Made by a program: the position numbers and the translations under genes | DNA from: an uncultured Prevotellaceae bacterium | GTDB lineage: Bacteria; Bacteroidota; Bacteroidia; Bacteroidales; Bacteroidaceae | Assembly: GCA_947166305.1 (NCBI GenBank) | Contig: CAMVDV010000024.1 | Location: 1-47,806 of the forward strand | DNA: 47,806 bases | Direction: 5' to 3' | In this document: piece after piece, positions 1-8,732 of the stretch | Position numbering within the stretch: position 1 is the stretch's first letter | How the letters are laid out: each line of letters begins with the position of its first letter | Notes under the pieces: model-generated | Seen by the model: the letters and a program-made list of their open reading frames with translations, nothing else | Databases searched by the model: none | Told to the model about the DNA's origin: nothing

Positions 1-2
1 AG

Positions 3-713
3 GAGTACGACTACAACCGGCGGCGCACACTGCTGACCATCGAGAGCCTGCGCCATGACTCGGTGCTCAACATCGTTGGGCGGCAACTCATAGAGCAAGA
101 GATGTCGATGGAAGCACGGAAGCTGGAGAACAGCCTTGCCCGCCGCTCGGCACTCGTCGTCCTTGCACCGGTTGACGGACAGATTTCCGGTCTGGGCAAC
201 GTTGTTGGCGGACAGGTATCGACTGGCGAATTGCTTGGCGAGATGGGGGTTCTGACCGACTACAAAGTGACGGCTCGGCTGAACGAGTACTACATCGACC
301 GCATCCAGAGCGGGCAGTCCGCCACGGCCTTCCACAAGGGTCAGTGCCTGACCCTGAAGGTCAGCCGCATCACCCCACAGGTGCAGGACCATACGTTTGC
401 TGTGGAGCTGACCGGACTCCCTTCCGAAGGGAGCGAACGGACCGCCCGGCCGGGTCTCACCCTGCGCCTGAAGATAGAACTCGGACAGCCCGAACGCCGT
501 ATCATCCTGCCTCGAGGCAACTTCTATGCAGAGACAGGCGGGCAATGGATTATGCGTGTGGACAGCGAAAAGCACAGGGCTGTCCGCGTTCCCATCCGCC
601 TGGGTCGGCAGAATGCCGAATACTATGAGGTGATGGAAGGCTTGAAAGCCGGCGATCGCGTCATCGTTAGCGGCTACGACCGCTTCGGCGACGCACAGAT
701 AGTGGAGTGGTAA
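3..713 (+). CDS. Periplasmic adaptor subunit of an efflux transporter (HlyD/MacA type), 5' end outside window
   Basis: The frame is open from the left edge, so the start lies upstream; the GTG at 63 is internal. The first ~45 residues are a helical, charged stretch like the return arm of an adaptor hairpin. Then comes a barrel-sandwich strand (LAPVDGQISGL, followed by GGQVSTGELLGEM), a beta-barrel region, and a C-terminal membrane-proximal domain ending in GLKAGDRVIVSGY, the usual end of MacA/AcrA-like proteins. In that family the protein joins an inner-membrane pump to an outer-membrane channel. The partner pump is not in the window. Family call firm; substrate unknown. Confidence 0.85.
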   Translation, partial: EYDYNRRRTLLTIESLRHDSVLNIVGRQLIEQEMSMEARKLENSLARRSALVVLAPVDGQISGLGNVVGGQVSTGELLGEMGVLTDYKVTARLNEYYIDRIQSGQSATAFHKGQCLTLKVSRITPQVQDHTFAVELTGLPSEGSERTARPGLTLRLKIELGQPERRIILPRGNFYAETGGQWIMRVDSEKHRAVRVPIRLGRQNAEYYEVMEGLKAGDRVIVSGYDRFGDAQIVEW

Positions 714-750
714 GCAGCGGGCAGAAGTCCTCCCTGTTCCAAAGAAATCG

Positions 751-826
751 CCGCAGGCGGAGATGAGGATTTCCGCGTGCGGCGATGGCAGTCTCCGCGT
801 GCGGCGATTCATGATGCCGCAGGCGG
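751..826. repeat. 22-bp tandem array, GC family, 4 units
   Basis: Near-palindromic decamers CCGC-AG-GCGG, CCGC-GT-GCGG (twice) and CCGC-AG-GCGG start at 751, 773, 795 and 817, exactly 22 bp apart. The bases between vary but keep the form GAT-N5-TnTC. The array fills the gap between the convergent ends of the adaptor gene and the SpmA-SpmB gene. No T-tract follows, so it is not an ordinary terminator. Confidence 0.9.
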
Positions 827-850
827 AGTTTCATGTATGGAAAGTGGTGC

Positions 851-2080
851 TTATCCGAAGAACAGGGCTGCGACGGCGATGGCGGCTATGACGCCGCAAA
901 TGTCGGTCAGCAGGCCCGCCATCACTGCGTGGCGCGTCTTGCGGATGCCTACGCTGCCGAAATAGACGGCCAGGATGTAGAACGTCGTGTCCGTGGCTCC
1001 CTGGAAGATACACGAGAGGCGTCCGATGAAAGAGTCAGGGCCGTACTGATTCATGGCGTCGACCATCATGCCGCGGGCACCGCTTCCCGAGAGAGGTTTC
1101 ATGATGGCTGTGGGCAAAGCGGCTACATAGTCGGCATTGCCGCCACACCATTCTACAAAACGACCTACGCCGCCCACGATGAAATCCATGGCTCCTGATG
1201 CACGGAACACGCCGATGGCTACCAGGATGGCTACCAGGTATGGGATGATGCGCACGGCCGTGTCGAAACCACCCTTCGCCCCTTCGATGAAGGCTTCATA
1301 GACATTTACCTTTTTCCTCATTCCTGCCCAGATGAAAGCCACGATGATGCTGAAGAGAAGGACGTTGGCTACTACGGTACTCCACTTGTTCATCGTCTCC
1401 TGATCCGCTTGCGTGCTGAGCCAAATGATGCCGCTCACTGCAATGCACAGCCCGACGACAAACGTCATGATGGCACGGTTGAAGAGATTGATGCGTTGGT
1501 AGAGACTGGTAATGACCATGCCTGCGAGCGTAGCGATGGACGTTGCGATGAGGATGGGTATGAAGACATCGGTGGGTTGGGCTGCCCCTGCCACGGCACG
1601 GTAAGTCATCACGCCGACAGGGATAATGGTCAGTCCGCTGGTATTGAGCACGAGGAACATAATCATGGCGTTGGTGGCGGTGTCTTTCTGCTTGTTGAGT
1701 TCCTGCATACCCTCCATGGCTTTGAGTCCAAGGGGAGTGGCTGCGTTGTCGAGACCCAGCATGTTGGCGCTGAAGTTCATGAAGATGTGGCCGAAGACGG
1801 GGTGCCCTGCGGGAATCTCAGGGAAGAGTCGCACCATGAGGGGCGAGAGCCATCGCGCCAAAGCATTCACCAGTCCGCCTTTCTCGCCTATCTTCATGAT
1901 GCCCATCCACAGGGATAGCACGCCGGTAAGCCCGAGGGATATTTCGAAAGCCGTCTTTGCGCTCTCGAATGTGCTGTTCATTATTGCAGGAAACACTTCG
2001 GTGTTGCCCAGAAAAAGTTGTACCACAGCGATGAGAAACGCTATGAGGAAGAAGCCAATCCAAATGTAATTCAGTACCAT
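851..2080 (-). CDS. SpmA-SpmB fusion, nucleoside-recognition (Gate) domain membrane protein
   Basis: 409 residues with many membrane segments. The N-terminal half (to about 200) matches spore maturation protein A (NMLGLDNAATPLGLKAM, LNTSGLTIIPV); the C-terminal half (about 240-409) matches SpmB (EGAKGGFDTAVRIIPYLVAI, LPTAIMKPLSGSGARGMM, CIFQGATDTTFYILAVYFG). Firmicutes carry these as two genes; a fused form in non-sporulating Bacteroidetes is common. Both halves have the Gate domain found in nucleoside transporters, and the transported substrate is unknown. It is the last gene of a minus-strand run after ruvB, with a 67-bp gap that holds CGTTATTT-type word repeats. Confidence 0.85.
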   Translation of the reverse strand: MVLNYIWIGFFLIAFLIAVVQLFLGNTEVFPAIMNSTFESAKTAFEISLGLTGVLSLWMGIMKIGEKGGLVNALARWLSPLMVRLFPEIPAGHPVFGHIFMNFSANMLGLDNAATPLGLKAMEGMQELNKQKDTATNAMIMFLVLNTSGLTIIPVGVMTYRAVAGAAQPTDVFIPILIATSIATLAGMVITSLYQRINLFNRAIMTFVVGLCIAVSGIIWLSTQADQETMNKWSTVVANVLLFSIIVAFIWAGMRKKVNVYEAFIEGAKGGFDTAVRIIPYLVAILVAIGVFRASGAMDFIVGGVGRFVEWCGGNADYVAALPTAIMKPLSGSGARGMMVDAMNQYGPDSFIGRLSCIFQGATDTTFYILAVYFGSVGIRKTRHAVMAGLLTDICGVIAAIAVAALFFG

Positions 2081-2147
2081 TGTCTCGTTATTTTTCGTTA
2101 TACCGTTATTTCGTTATTTCGTAGTATTTTTCAGGGAGGGAAAAGCC

Positions 2148-3191
2148 TCAAAGCTCTCCGCCGAAGAGGTCGCCTTGCAAAGGGTTGCCGTATCGTTCGC
2201 TCATCTTTATGCCGAGATGGCGATAAGCGAGTTCGGTGACTTCCCGACCTCTTGGGGTTCGCTTGATGAAGCCTTCTTTGATGAGGAACGGTTCGTACAC
2301 CTCTTCCACCGTACCGGGGTCTTCTCCTATGGCTGTGGCAATGGTTCCCACGCCCACAGGGCCGCCCTTGAACTTGCTGATGATGGTGGTCAGTATCTTA
2401 TTGTCTATTTCGTCAAGCCCGTAGCGGTCAATGTTGAGTGCCTCCAGGGCGATGCGTGCTATGGGAAGGTCGATGCGTCCGTTCCCTTTTACCTGTGCGA
2501 AGTCGCGGACACGGCGAAGCAATGCGTTGGCGATGCGTGGCGTTCCGCGGCTGCGGCTGGCTATTTCGCCTGCAGCTTCCGTGTCGATGGGCACTCCAAG
2601 TATGGAGCTTGAGCGCATCACTATCTTCTGCAAGGTCTGAGCATCGTAGTATTCGAGGTGAAGGTTAATGCCAAATCGTGCCCGAAGGGGAGCCGTGAGC
2701 AGGCCGCTGCGTGTGGTTGCTCCCACAAGGGTGAAGGGCGAGAGGTCTATCTGTATGCTGCGAGCCGATGGACCTTTGTCGATCATGATGTCGATGCGGT
2801 AGTCTTCCATGGCCGAGTAGAGGTATTCTTCCACTACAGGCGAGAGGCGATGTATCTCATCGATGAAGAGTACGTCGTTAGGCTCGAGGGATGTGAGGAT
2901 GCCGGCAAGGTCGCCCGGCTTGTCGAGCACTGGTCCGCTGGTGAGTTTGAAGCCGACTCCCAGCTCGTTGGCAATGATGTTGGAGAGTGTGGTCTTGCCC
3001 AGTCCGGGAGGACCGTGCAGGAGTGTGTGGTCGAGGGGTTCGCCGCGATACTTGGCGGCCTCCACGAATATGCGGAGATTCTCGACGACTTTCTGCTGAC
3101 CGCTGAAGTCATCGAACTGAAGGGGCCGCAGTGCGTTCTCGAAGTCTTTTTCCTTTATGCGGCTTTCTTGTCTTATGTCGAAGTCTTCCAC
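2148..3191 (-). CDS. ruvB: Holliday junction branch migration ATPase RuvB
   Basis: 347 residues, the normal family length. Walker A GPPGLGKT at about 60-67, Walker B DEIH at 111-114, sensor region [18 protein letters not shown] at about 157-174, and a C-terminal winged helix containing [19 protein letters not shown]. RuvB forms hexameric rings that, with RuvA, drive branch migration of recombination intermediates. The ATG at 3191 gives the usual short N-terminal extension before the conserved LRP..F.DF.GQ segment. It lies 10 bp downstream of ybeY on the same strand, probably in one transcript. Confidence 0.97.
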   Translation of the reverse strand: MEDFDIRQESRIKEKDFENALRPLQFDDFSGQQKVVENLRIFVEAAKYRGEPLDHTLLHGPPGLGKTTLSNIIANELGVGFKLTSGPVLDKPGDLAGILTSLEPNDVLFIDEIHRLSPVVEEYLYSAMEDYRIDIMIDKGPSARSIQIDLSPFTLVGATTRSGLLTAPLRARFGINLHLEYYDAQTLQKIVMRSSSILGVPIDTEAAGEIASRSRGTPRIANALLRRVRDFAQVKGNGRIDLPIARIALEALNIDRYGLDEIDNKILTTIISKFKGGPVGVGTIATAIGEDPGTVEEVYEPFLIKEGFIKRTPRGREVTELAYRHLGIKMSERYGNPLQGDLFGGEL

Positions 3192-3201
3192 GTTGATTAG
3201 T

Positions 3202-3651
3202 TCATAATGAGGAATTCATAAATTCATAATTGTCTGCGGCGGGCGATGTCCTGAGGGCTTGGTCTTCGGCCTGATGCATGTGCTGCCGTTCGGCTTCTGT
3301 CTTGTCCTGGAGCCCGCAGAGGTGGAGCATTCCGTGGACAATGATGCGGTGCAGTTCCTGAAGGAAGTTGACTCCGAAGAGGGAGGCATTGCTCCTGACG
3401 GTGTCGAGGCTGATGTATATGTCGCCGGCGAGTGCATTGCCTTCGGAATAGTCGAAGCCTATGTGGTCGGTGAAGTAGTCGTGCCCGAGGAAGCGTCGGT
3501 TGATGGAGAGCATCGTCGGGTCGTCCACGAAGATGTAGTTGACGTCGCCCACCACCTTGCCGTACCCTTTTGCCACCCGCCGAAGCCATTCCGTCGTGCT
3601 GGCCTGGTCGATGTCGGGCATCGCTACATTATTTATATTATAGGTTATCAT
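3202..3651 (-). CDS. ybeY: Endoribonuclease YbeY (rRNA maturation factor)
   Basis: 149 residues. The metal-binding motif reads [11 protein letters not shown] at 106-116 (His106, His110, then Asp116 where many homologues have a third His within a G-x-D-H motif); Bacteroides orthologues, as I recall them, share the HGxLHLCGxxD form. [20 protein letters not shown] at about 66-85 is the other conserved block. YbeY is a single-strand endoribonuclease acting in 16S rRNA 3'-end maturation and ribosome quality control. The ATG at 3651 follows an AT-rich spacer and the S41 protease gene. Confidence 0.93.
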   Translation of the reverse strand: MITYNINNVAMPDIDQASTTEWLRRVAKGYGKVVGDVNYIFVDDPTMLSINRRFLGHDYFTDHIGFDYSEGNALAGDIYISLDTVRSNASLFGVNFLQELHRIIVHGMLHLCGLQDKTEAERQHMHQAEDQALRTSPAADNYEFMNSSL

Positions 3652-3668
3652 GCTTTTCTGTAGTTCAT

Positions 3669-3736
3669 AATTCTTAATTCATAATTCATAATTTCCCGTG
3701 CGGCGCACAATGATTGTGAATTATGAATTAAGAATT
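3669..3736. repeat. AT-rich perfect inverted repeat overlapping the S41 protease stop
   Basis: The 20-bp arm at 3669-3688 (AATTCTTAATTCATAATTCA) is perfectly repeated in reverse complement at 3717-3736, around a 28-nt loop that contains a GC-rich half unit (CCGTGCGGCGCAC). The right arm includes the protease stop codon at 3728-3730. It could fold as an AT-rich hairpin in the protease-ybeY transcript. The arms are built from the simple word ATTCATA. Confidence 0.8.
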
Positions 3737-5329
3737 CTGGAGCAGTTCGACGGCTTTCTTGACCACTTCGTCGTCGGCGTAGATGATGGCGAAGTACTCG
3801 CTCATGTCCCAGAGGTCGCGGGCTACGAGGCCTTTGATGATGAATTGTATGTTGCGGATGGTTTTCTGCCGCTCGTCATCGTCCTTGGGTCGGATGTTTT
3901 GCTTCTCGCCTTCGCTGAGAATGTCGTTGATGAGTTCGTCGGGGACTTGGTATTCTGCCTTGAAGCGGTCGAAGGTTGGGTAGGCCTTGGCGAGCTTCTT
4001 TCGGTTTTTGTCCATGTACTTCAGGTTGGCATTGATGACGATGCTCTTGGCGGAGAGTTCGCGGTAGCACTTAGCATAACGCGTGGTGTCGAGAGGGACG
4101 AAGCAGTCTGGCATGATGCCTCCGCCTCCATAGACGGTGCGGCCTTTGCGGAGGGTCTGATAGCGCAGCGAGTCGGGGAAATGGATGCTGTCTGCGTTGG
4201 TCAGCTCGCCGTTGTTGTAGCGGTTGATGACGTCCTTGGCGTAGTCGAGGGCTTTGCCTTTTTCGTAAGGTTTCTGTATGGAGCGTCCGCTGGGCGTGTA
4301 GTATCGTGCGGTGGTGAGGCGGATCATGCTTCCGTCGGGCATGTCGAAGGGTCGCTGGACGAGTCCTTTGCCGAAGGAGCGTCGGCCTACGACGATGCCA
4401 CGGTCTTGGTCTTGGATGGCACCGGAGAGGATTTCTGCTGCCGAGGCGCTGTATTCGTCGATGAGGACGGCCACTTTTCCCTTCTGGAAAGCACTGCCTC
4501 CCGTGCTGCGGAACTCCTGGTTGGGCACAGCCCTGCCTTTCGTGTAGACGATCAAATCTCCCTTTGGCAGGAATTCGCTGGCGATATCGGCCGCAGCCTG
4601 GAGGAATCCGCCCGAGTTCTGCTGGAGGTCGATGATGAGGTCTTGCATTCCTTCAGCCTTGAGCTTGCGTATGGCTTCCACCACTTCGTCGTGCGTGGTC
4701 TGGGCAAAGTTGTTGAAGCGGATGAGCCCGATGTTGGGCGTGACCATGTATGCTGCATCGACGGAATTGACGGGGATGCGGTCGCGCTTGACGTCGAAGT
4801 AGAGTGTGTCGCGTATGCCTCGGCGTACGACACCGAGGTGGGCGATGGTGCCCTTCTTGCCTCGCAGTCGGTGCATGATTTCTTCCCGGCTCATCTTGAC
4901 GCCTGCGATGGCGGTGTCTGCCACGCTGACGATGCGGTCGCCGGCCAGTATGCCCACGCGCTCACTGGGTCCCTTTGGCACGGGTTGGATGACGAGTAGC
5001 GTGTCTTCGAGCATGTTGAATTGCACGCCGATGCCTTCGAAGGAGCCTGTCAGCGGCTCGGTAAACTTCTTGGTGTCGGCAGCATTGGTGTAGGCGGAGT
5101 GCGGGTCGAGCTTGGAGAGGATGCCCTGGATGGCATCCTCGGCCAGTTTCTTCGAGTCCACACTGTCAACGTAGAAGTTGTTGATCATGACACCTGCCAT
5201 CACCATCTTCTGTATGTTCCGCTCGAGGTCGCTCGGTTGGTTGTTCACCGGCTGGTTTCCGAAGCGCAACTGAGCCTGCAGTCCCATGCAGGCAAGCAGC
5301 ATGGCGGCCGCAAAGTAGGTTCTCTTCAT
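3728..5329 (-). CDS. C-terminal processing protease, peptidase family S41
   Basis: 533 residues from the ATG at 5329. An in-frame ATG at 5377 is rejected because it lies at the predicted promoter and would put 16 residues ahead of a clean signal peptide (MKRTYFAAAMLLACMGLQAQ). The PDZ domain spans about 90-185 (GIGVQF, KGPSERVGILAGDRI). The S41 core has Ser296 in YSASAAEI and Lys321 in GRRSFGKG, 25 residues apart as in Prc/CtpA. It is a periplasmic serine/lysine-dyad endoprotease that trims C-termini of exported proteins. The C-terminal ~170 residues are helical and lysine-rich, as in Bacteroidetes relatives. Confidence 0.93.
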   Translation of the reverse strand: MKRTYFAAAMLLACMGLQAQLRFGNQPVNNQPSDLERNIQKMVMAGVMINNFYVDSVDSKKLAEDAIQGILSKLDPHSAYTNAADTKKFTEPLTGSFEGIGVQFNMLEDTLLVIQPVPKGPSERVGILAGDRIVSVADTAIAGVKMSREEIMHRLRGKKGTIAHLGVVRRGIRDTLYFDVKRDRIPVNSVDAAYMVTPNIGLIRFNNFAQTTHDEVVEAIRKLKAEGMQDLIIDLQQNSGGFLQAAADIASEFLPKGDLIVYTKGRAVPNQEFRSTGGSAFQKGKVAVLIDEYSASAAEILSGAIQDQDRGIVVGRRSFGKGLVQRPFDMPDGSMIRLTTARYYTPSGRSIQKPYEKGKALDYAKDVINRYNNGELTNADSIHFPDSLRYQTLRKGRTVYGGGGIMPDCFVPLDTTRYAKCYRELSAKSIVINANLKYMDKNRKKLAKAYPTFDRFKAEYQVPDELINDILSEGEKQNIRPKDDDERQKTIRNIQFIIKGLVARDLWDMSEYFAIIYADDEVVKKAVELLQNS

Positions 5330-5374
5330 GTTCGTTTCTGTATAATGAATAATGTGTATGTACGTTTGCAGCCG

Positions 5375-5382
5375 CAAAGTTA
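5375..5382 (-). promoter_or_regulatory. Bacteroidetes-type -7 element for the S41 protease transcript
   Basis: The plus strand shows CAAAGTTA, so the minus strand reads TAACTTTG, matching TAnnTTTG. The predicted start of transcription near 5369 gives a ~40-nt leader to the ATG at 5329. I see no convincing -33 TTTG. Confidence 0.6.
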
Positions 5383-5446
5383 CGCATTTTTTCTGACATG
5401 GCGATGGCTGTGCCGAAAAACTCTCAAAATGCGGGACGAAAAAACG

Positions 5447-5522
5447 CCGCAGGCGACGATGTCAATCTCCGCACGCGGCGTTGTCAATCTCCGCAGGCGG
5501 CGTTGCCAATCGTCGCCTGCGG
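5447..5522. repeat. 22-bp tandem array, GC family, 4 units
   Basis: Decamers CCGCAGGCGA, CCGCACGCGG, CCGCAGGCGG and TCGCCTGCGG start at 5447, 5469, 5491 and 5513, exactly 22 bp apart, joined by (G)TCAATC or similar. The array lies between the 3' end of the OmpA-type lipoprotein gene and the promoter of the S41 protease gene. Confidence 0.9.
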
Positions 5523-5575
5523 CGTTTCGGGGCTCTCCGTGTCGGCATCGGAGCCGTCGCGTCGGGTGTTTCCGG

Positions 5576-6406
5576 CTACTGCTTGCTCTCCTCGAGCATC
5601 TTGAAGAGCTTGTCGAGGCGCGGCGCCATGATGATCTCCGTCCGGCGGTTGCGTGCCTTGCCCTCGGGGGTCGTGTTGACGTCCACCGGCTTGAACTCTC
5701 CGCGGCCGCATGGCTGTATCTGCAGGGGGTTGACGCCGTAGGTCTGAGTCAGAATGCGCACCACCGACGTGGCTCGGATAACGCTCAGGTCCCAGTTGTC
5801 CTGGAAGACGGCGGTCTTGATGGGCACGTTGTCCGTGTGTCCCTCAATGTAGACATCGATGTCGGTCTGTTTGTTGAGCACCTCCGCCAGCTTGCCCAGT
5901 GCTTCCCTACCCTGTTCGTTGACGATGGCTTTGCCCGACTCGAAGAGCAACTTGTCGCTCATGGCCACATAGACCTTGCCGTCTTGTTCGCGCACGGTCA
6001 GCTCGTCGCTGCTGAATCCGAGCAACGCATCCTTCACGCTCCCCAGCAGGTTCTTCACCTTAGCCTTCTGCTCGGCAATCATTCTCTGCAGCTCTGCGAT
6101 GGTCTTCTCGCGGTCCTGCAGGTTGGCATTGAGCTTCTGGTTCTCGTTCCTGCCCGTGCTCACCAGGTTCTGATAGTTGCGGATGCTGTTCCTGAGGAGC
6201 GCCGTGTCGTTCTGCAGACCGTTTCGGAGTTCGTCGAGGATAGCATAGTCATTGCGCGTCATGCCCAGCAAGTCGGCCAGACTGTCGCGGCTGTAGAGCG
6301 CAGCAAGCCTGCCGGCTTCGGCAATCTCGAACTTCTTTTTGCTCACTACGCACGATGAGAGCAGCAGACTTGCCGCTCCAAGCATTAAAATTGTCTGTTT
6401 CTTCAT
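5576..6406 (-). CDS. OmpA-family outer-membrane lipoprotein with peptidoglycan-binding domain
   Basis: 276 residues. The N-terminus MKKQTILMLGAASLLLSSC is a lipoprotein signal with lipobox LSSC (Cys19). Residues about 25-130 are predicted coiled coil. The OmpA C-terminal domain covers about 145-265: LLFESGKAIVNEQG, IEGHTDNVPI, DLSVIRATSVVRIL, GRGEFKPVDVN and the closing RNRRTEI. This domain binds diaminopimelate in peptidoglycan, so the protein likely tethers the outer membrane to the wall. It stands alone, flanked by repeat-filled spacers. Confidence 0.9.
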   Translation of the reverse strand: MKKQTILMLGAASLLLSSCVVSKKKFEIAEAGRLAALYSRDSLADLLGMTRNDYAILDELRNGLQNDTALLRNSIRNYQNLVSTGRNENQKLNANLQDREKTIAELQRMIAEQKAKVKNLLGSVKDALLGFSSDELTVREQDGKVYVAMSDKLLFESGKAIVNEQGREALGKLAEVLNKQTDIDVYIEGHTDNVPIKTAVFQDNWDLSVIRATSVVRILTQTYGVNPLQIQPCGRGEFKPVDVNTTPEGKARNRRTEIIMAPRLDKLFKMLEESKQ

Positions 6407-6644
6407 TTCCTTTTCTATTTTGAATTTTTTCCTTATCTCTATTTTATGGCTTAAACTTCTTTACTTCAAACGCTTAGGCTCAAAACTGGCTTCTGAGAAT
6501 CGTTTCTTTTCGTTCGCCCGACCATTTGGCTTCAAATTTTCGATTCTCGTGAAGGAAAAACGGCCCCCAGGCACAGGAAAAATGTTCCATCCGTTCGCAC
6601 CTCGTCCGTTTTCGGCCTTTCGTTCGTGTCGGCACAGCTTGTGA

Positions 6645-6756
6645 AGATTATCAACTTCGCAGGCGAGGATTATCAACTTCGCAGGCGAGGATTGTCAACT
6701 TCGCAGGCGTCGATTGAGATTATCGCAGGCGGCGATTGTCAACTTCGCAGGCGTCG
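6645..6756. repeat. 22-bp tandem array, TCGCAGGCG variant, 5 units
   Basis: TCGCAGGCG starts at 6657, 6679, 6701, 6723 and 6745, exactly 22 bp apart. Four of the five units carry ATTnTCAACT before the core; the fourth reads ATTGAGATTA instead. The sequence differs from the other GC arrays but keeps the period. This is the main content of the 439-bp gap between the OmpA lipoprotein and deoC. Confidence 0.9.
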
Positions 6757-6836
6757 TTTCATTTTTTCATTCTTTCATTTTTTCATTTATGCCTCCGGCA
6801 TTTCATTTTTTCATTCTTTCATTTTTTCATTTTCTT
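6757..6836. repeat. TTTCATT word array around a short GC palindrome
   Basis: Degenerate 8-bp words of the type TTTCATTC/TTTCATTT fill both sides of ATGCCTCCGGCAT, so the same ~30-bp block appears twice. It ends beside the deoC stop codon at 6846. The rest of the 6407-6845 gap, 6407-6644, holds nothing I can name. Confidence 0.75.
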
Positions 6837-6845
6837 CTGGCGAAG

Positions 6846-7742
6846 TCAGAAGAACTTCACTTCCTCGCCCGTCACTTCGCTCAGCAAGAGGTTCGCCAGA
6901 CGGCTCGTGCCCAGGCGAAGCCACTGGTTCGTCAGCCACTTCTCGCCCAGCACTTCCTTCACAATCGTGTAGTAGATGAGCGCATCGTGCACGGTGTTCA
7001 GTCCGCCGGCGGGCTTGAAACCAATCTGAATGCCCGTCTTGTCGTAGTATTCCTTTATTGCCTGGCACATCACATAGGCAGCCTCGGGCGTCGCCGCCGG
7101 CTTCTCCTTGCCCGTGCTCGTCTTGATGTAGTCGGCACCGGCGTACATCGCCAATAGGCTCGCCTTCTTGATGTCCGACGCACTTGGCAGCAGGCCCGTC
7201 TCCAAAATCACTTTCATCTTCCGCTCACCGCAGATGGCTTTCAGCTCACTTATCTCGTCGCAAAGCGTCTCATAGTCGCCACTTAGGTACTTGCCAACGC
7301 TCATCACGATGTCGATCTCCGTGGCTCCGTCCTTCAGAGCGAGTGCCGTTTCCACCGTTTTTATCTCGATCAATGCCTGCGACGACGGGAAACTTCCGCT
7401 CACACAGGCTACCTCTACGCCCTCCACCTCGAGGCTTTGGCTCACGATTTTAGCGAAGCAGGGATACACACAAATCGTGGCGACGTGTGGAAGCTCGGGG
7501 TATGCGTCCTCAAACTTGTTGACCTTTTCGGTGAAGGCCAGCACGCTTTCTTCCGAATCCGTTGTCTTCAATGTGGTCAACTCCACGCTTCCCATCAGGA
7601 ATTTCTTCACCTCGAGAGTGTCATTCTCAGGTACTTTTTTCTCGATGATTTCGGCTACTTTTGCCGCAATGTCGCTGTCGGAAAGCTCAGTCCTGTACAT
7701 TGCGAGCATCTGGTCATACTTGCTTTTTTCGATTGTTTCCAT
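6846..7742 (-). CDS. deoC: Deoxyribose-phosphate aldolase DeoC
   Basis: 298 residues from the ATG at 7742, one base past the stop of the MazG-like gene; the longer frame to 7823 overlaps that gene and is rejected. Conserved blocks are EIDIVMSVGKYLSGDYE and GADYIKTSTGK, whose Lys forms the Schiff base with substrate, then FKPAGG. The length fits the long Bacteroidetes form. It cleaves 2-deoxyribose-5-phosphate to glyceraldehyde-3-phosphate and acetaldehyde in nucleoside salvage. It is tightly coupled to the MazG-like gene, a nucleotide-pool pairing. Confidence 0.95.
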   Translation of the reverse strand: METIEKSKYDQMLAMYRTELSDSDIAAKVAEIIEKKVPENDTLEVKKFLMGSVELTTLKTTDSEESVLAFTEKVNKFEDAYPELPHVATICVYPCFAKIVSQSLEVEGVEVACVSGSFPSSQALIEIKTVETALALKDGATEIDIVMSVGKYLSGDYETLCDEISELKAICGERKMKVILETGLLPSASDIKKASLLAMYAGADYIKTSTGKEKPAATPEAAYVMCQAIKEYYDKTGIQIGFKPAGGLNTVHDALIYYTIVKEVLGEKWLTNQWLRLGTSRLANLLLSEVTGEEVKFF

Positions 7743-7743
7743 G

Positions 7744-8067
7744 TTATTTGAGTTTACTGTTGTTCTTGTGTCTGTCTTTGTCACGCTCTGTTTTCTTCCG
7801 GAAGCTTGCCTCCAACGCCTCATTCAAGTCGACGCCCGTCTGATTTGCAAGGCAAATGAGCACCCAAAGCACGTCGGCCATCTCCTCGTCGAGCGTTTGG
7901 TTTTCGCCCTCCTTGAACGATTGTTCGCCATACTTCCTTGCCATGACACGCGCCAGCTCACCCACTTCTTCGGTAAGGCAAGCCATGTTTGTCAGTTCAT
8001 TGAAGTATCGAACGCCGTAAGTCTTTATCCAAAGATCGACGCGCTCCTGTGCTTCCTGTATTGTCAT
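7744..8067 (-). CDS. MazG-like nucleotide pyrophosphohydrolase
   Basis: 107 residues, an all-alpha NTP-PPase of the short (single-domain) form. The metal-binding signature is visible as LTEEVGELARV (about 31-41) and LDEEMADVLWVLICLAN (about 59-75), the EExxE...ExxD pattern. Such enzymes hydrolyse (d)NTPs to monophosphates and pyrophosphate and can clear damaged nucleotides; the exact substrate cannot be read from sequence. The stop at 7744 is one base from the deoC start, so the two are cotranscribed and probably translationally coupled. Confidence 0.88.
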   Translation of the reverse strand: MTIQEAQERVDLWIKTYGVRYFNELTNMACLTEEVGELARVMARKYGEQSFKEGENQTLDEEMADVLWVLICLANQTGVDLNEALEASFRKKTERDKDRHKNNSKLK

Positions 8068-8100
8068 AACGCTTTTATTTCTTATATTATATGTCTTTTT

Positions 8101-8228
8101 ATCTTGAATTCCCTAATCTCTAATCCTGTATTCCTCATTTCCGGACGCACCACGGCACGTCCCTACACTTTGGTCAAACAATCCCTATTCCCTAATCTCT
8201 ATTCCCTAATCCTTTTAATCCCCAATCT
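8101..8228. repeat. Word repeats CCCTAATCTCT plus half of a GGACGCGCC inverted element
   Basis: The spacer between dtd and the MazG-like gene is built of CCCTAATCTCTA-type words on both sides of 8142-8167 (CGGACGCACCACGG..., then GTCCCTACA). The latter is a degraded right arm of the inverted-repeat element found at 17617 and 18526. A reverse-complement trace of the same words occurs near 31147. Confidence 0.7.
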
Positions 8229-8681
8229 CTATTCCCTATTCTTCGTGTCCATACAGATGGTTACAGGGCCGTCGTTGACCAGTTCCACCTGCATTTCTGC
8301 CCCGAAAATGCCGGTTCCAACGCGTTTTCCCAAGCCTTGGCCGAGCACTTCGACGAATCGTTCGTACATTGGCACCGCGTGATTGTGCCCTGCGGCACGC
8401 AGCCAACTGGGTCGGTTTCCCTTTTTATAGCTCGCGAAAAGCGTAAATTGACTGACGACGATGATGTCGCCTTCGATGTCCAAAACGCTTCGGTTCATCA
8501 CCCCATCGCTGTCGTCGAAGATGCGCAACGCCAGCACTTTTCGGCTGAGCCACTGCACGTCTTCCTCCGTGTCGGCTTCTTCTACGCCCAGCAACAGCAG
8601 CAATCCCTGCCCGATCTGCGAGACAATCGTCTCCCCTACCCTAACGCTGGCACTCCTCACGCGCTGTATGACTGCCCTCAT
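8229..8681 (-). CDS. dtd: D-aminoacyl-tRNA deacylase
   Basis: 150 residues, standard DTD length. It starts MRAVIQRVRSASVRV and has both active-site signatures: VSQFTLFASYKKGNRPSW at about 79-96 and the Gly-Pro motif NDGPVT near 137-142. DTD removes D-amino acids (and glycine) mischarged on tRNAs, acting in the cytoplasm. It lies just downstream of uvrC in the conserved mnmG-apt-uvrC-dtd order, but has its own promoter candidate in the uvrC 3' end. Confidence 0.96.
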   Translation of the reverse strand: MRAVIQRVRSASVRVGETIVSQIGQGLLLLLGVEEADTEEDVQWLSRKVLALRIFDDSDGVMNRSVLDIEGDIIVVSQFTLFASYKKGNRPSWLRAAGHNHAVPMYERFVEVLGQGLGKRVGTGIFGAEMQVELVNDGPVTICMDTKNRE

Positions 8682-8724
8682 TCGTGTTCCCTTTCCTTTT
8701 CCTATACATTATTATATTACGTTG

Positions 8725-8732
8725 CAAAGCTA
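8725..8732 (-). promoter_or_regulatory. Bacteroidetes-type -7 element upstream of dtd
   Basis: CAAAGCTA on the plus strand gives TAGCTTTG on the minus strand. It overlaps the last codon of uvrC and would start transcription near 8719, about 38 nt before the dtd ATG. A CAAG (minus strand CTTG) lies about 20 bp further upstream as a possible -33. Confidence 0.55.

Noticed and set aside
751..826. CRISPR-like array (also the other 22-bp arrays)
   Set aside because: The period leaves no room for unique spacers of normal length, only 2-5 units occur, and no cas gene is present.
3698..6358. Plus-strand frames of 433 and 445 codons
   Set aside because: Antisense shadows of the S41 protease and OmpA-type lipoprotein genes, which have clear motifs and signal peptides.
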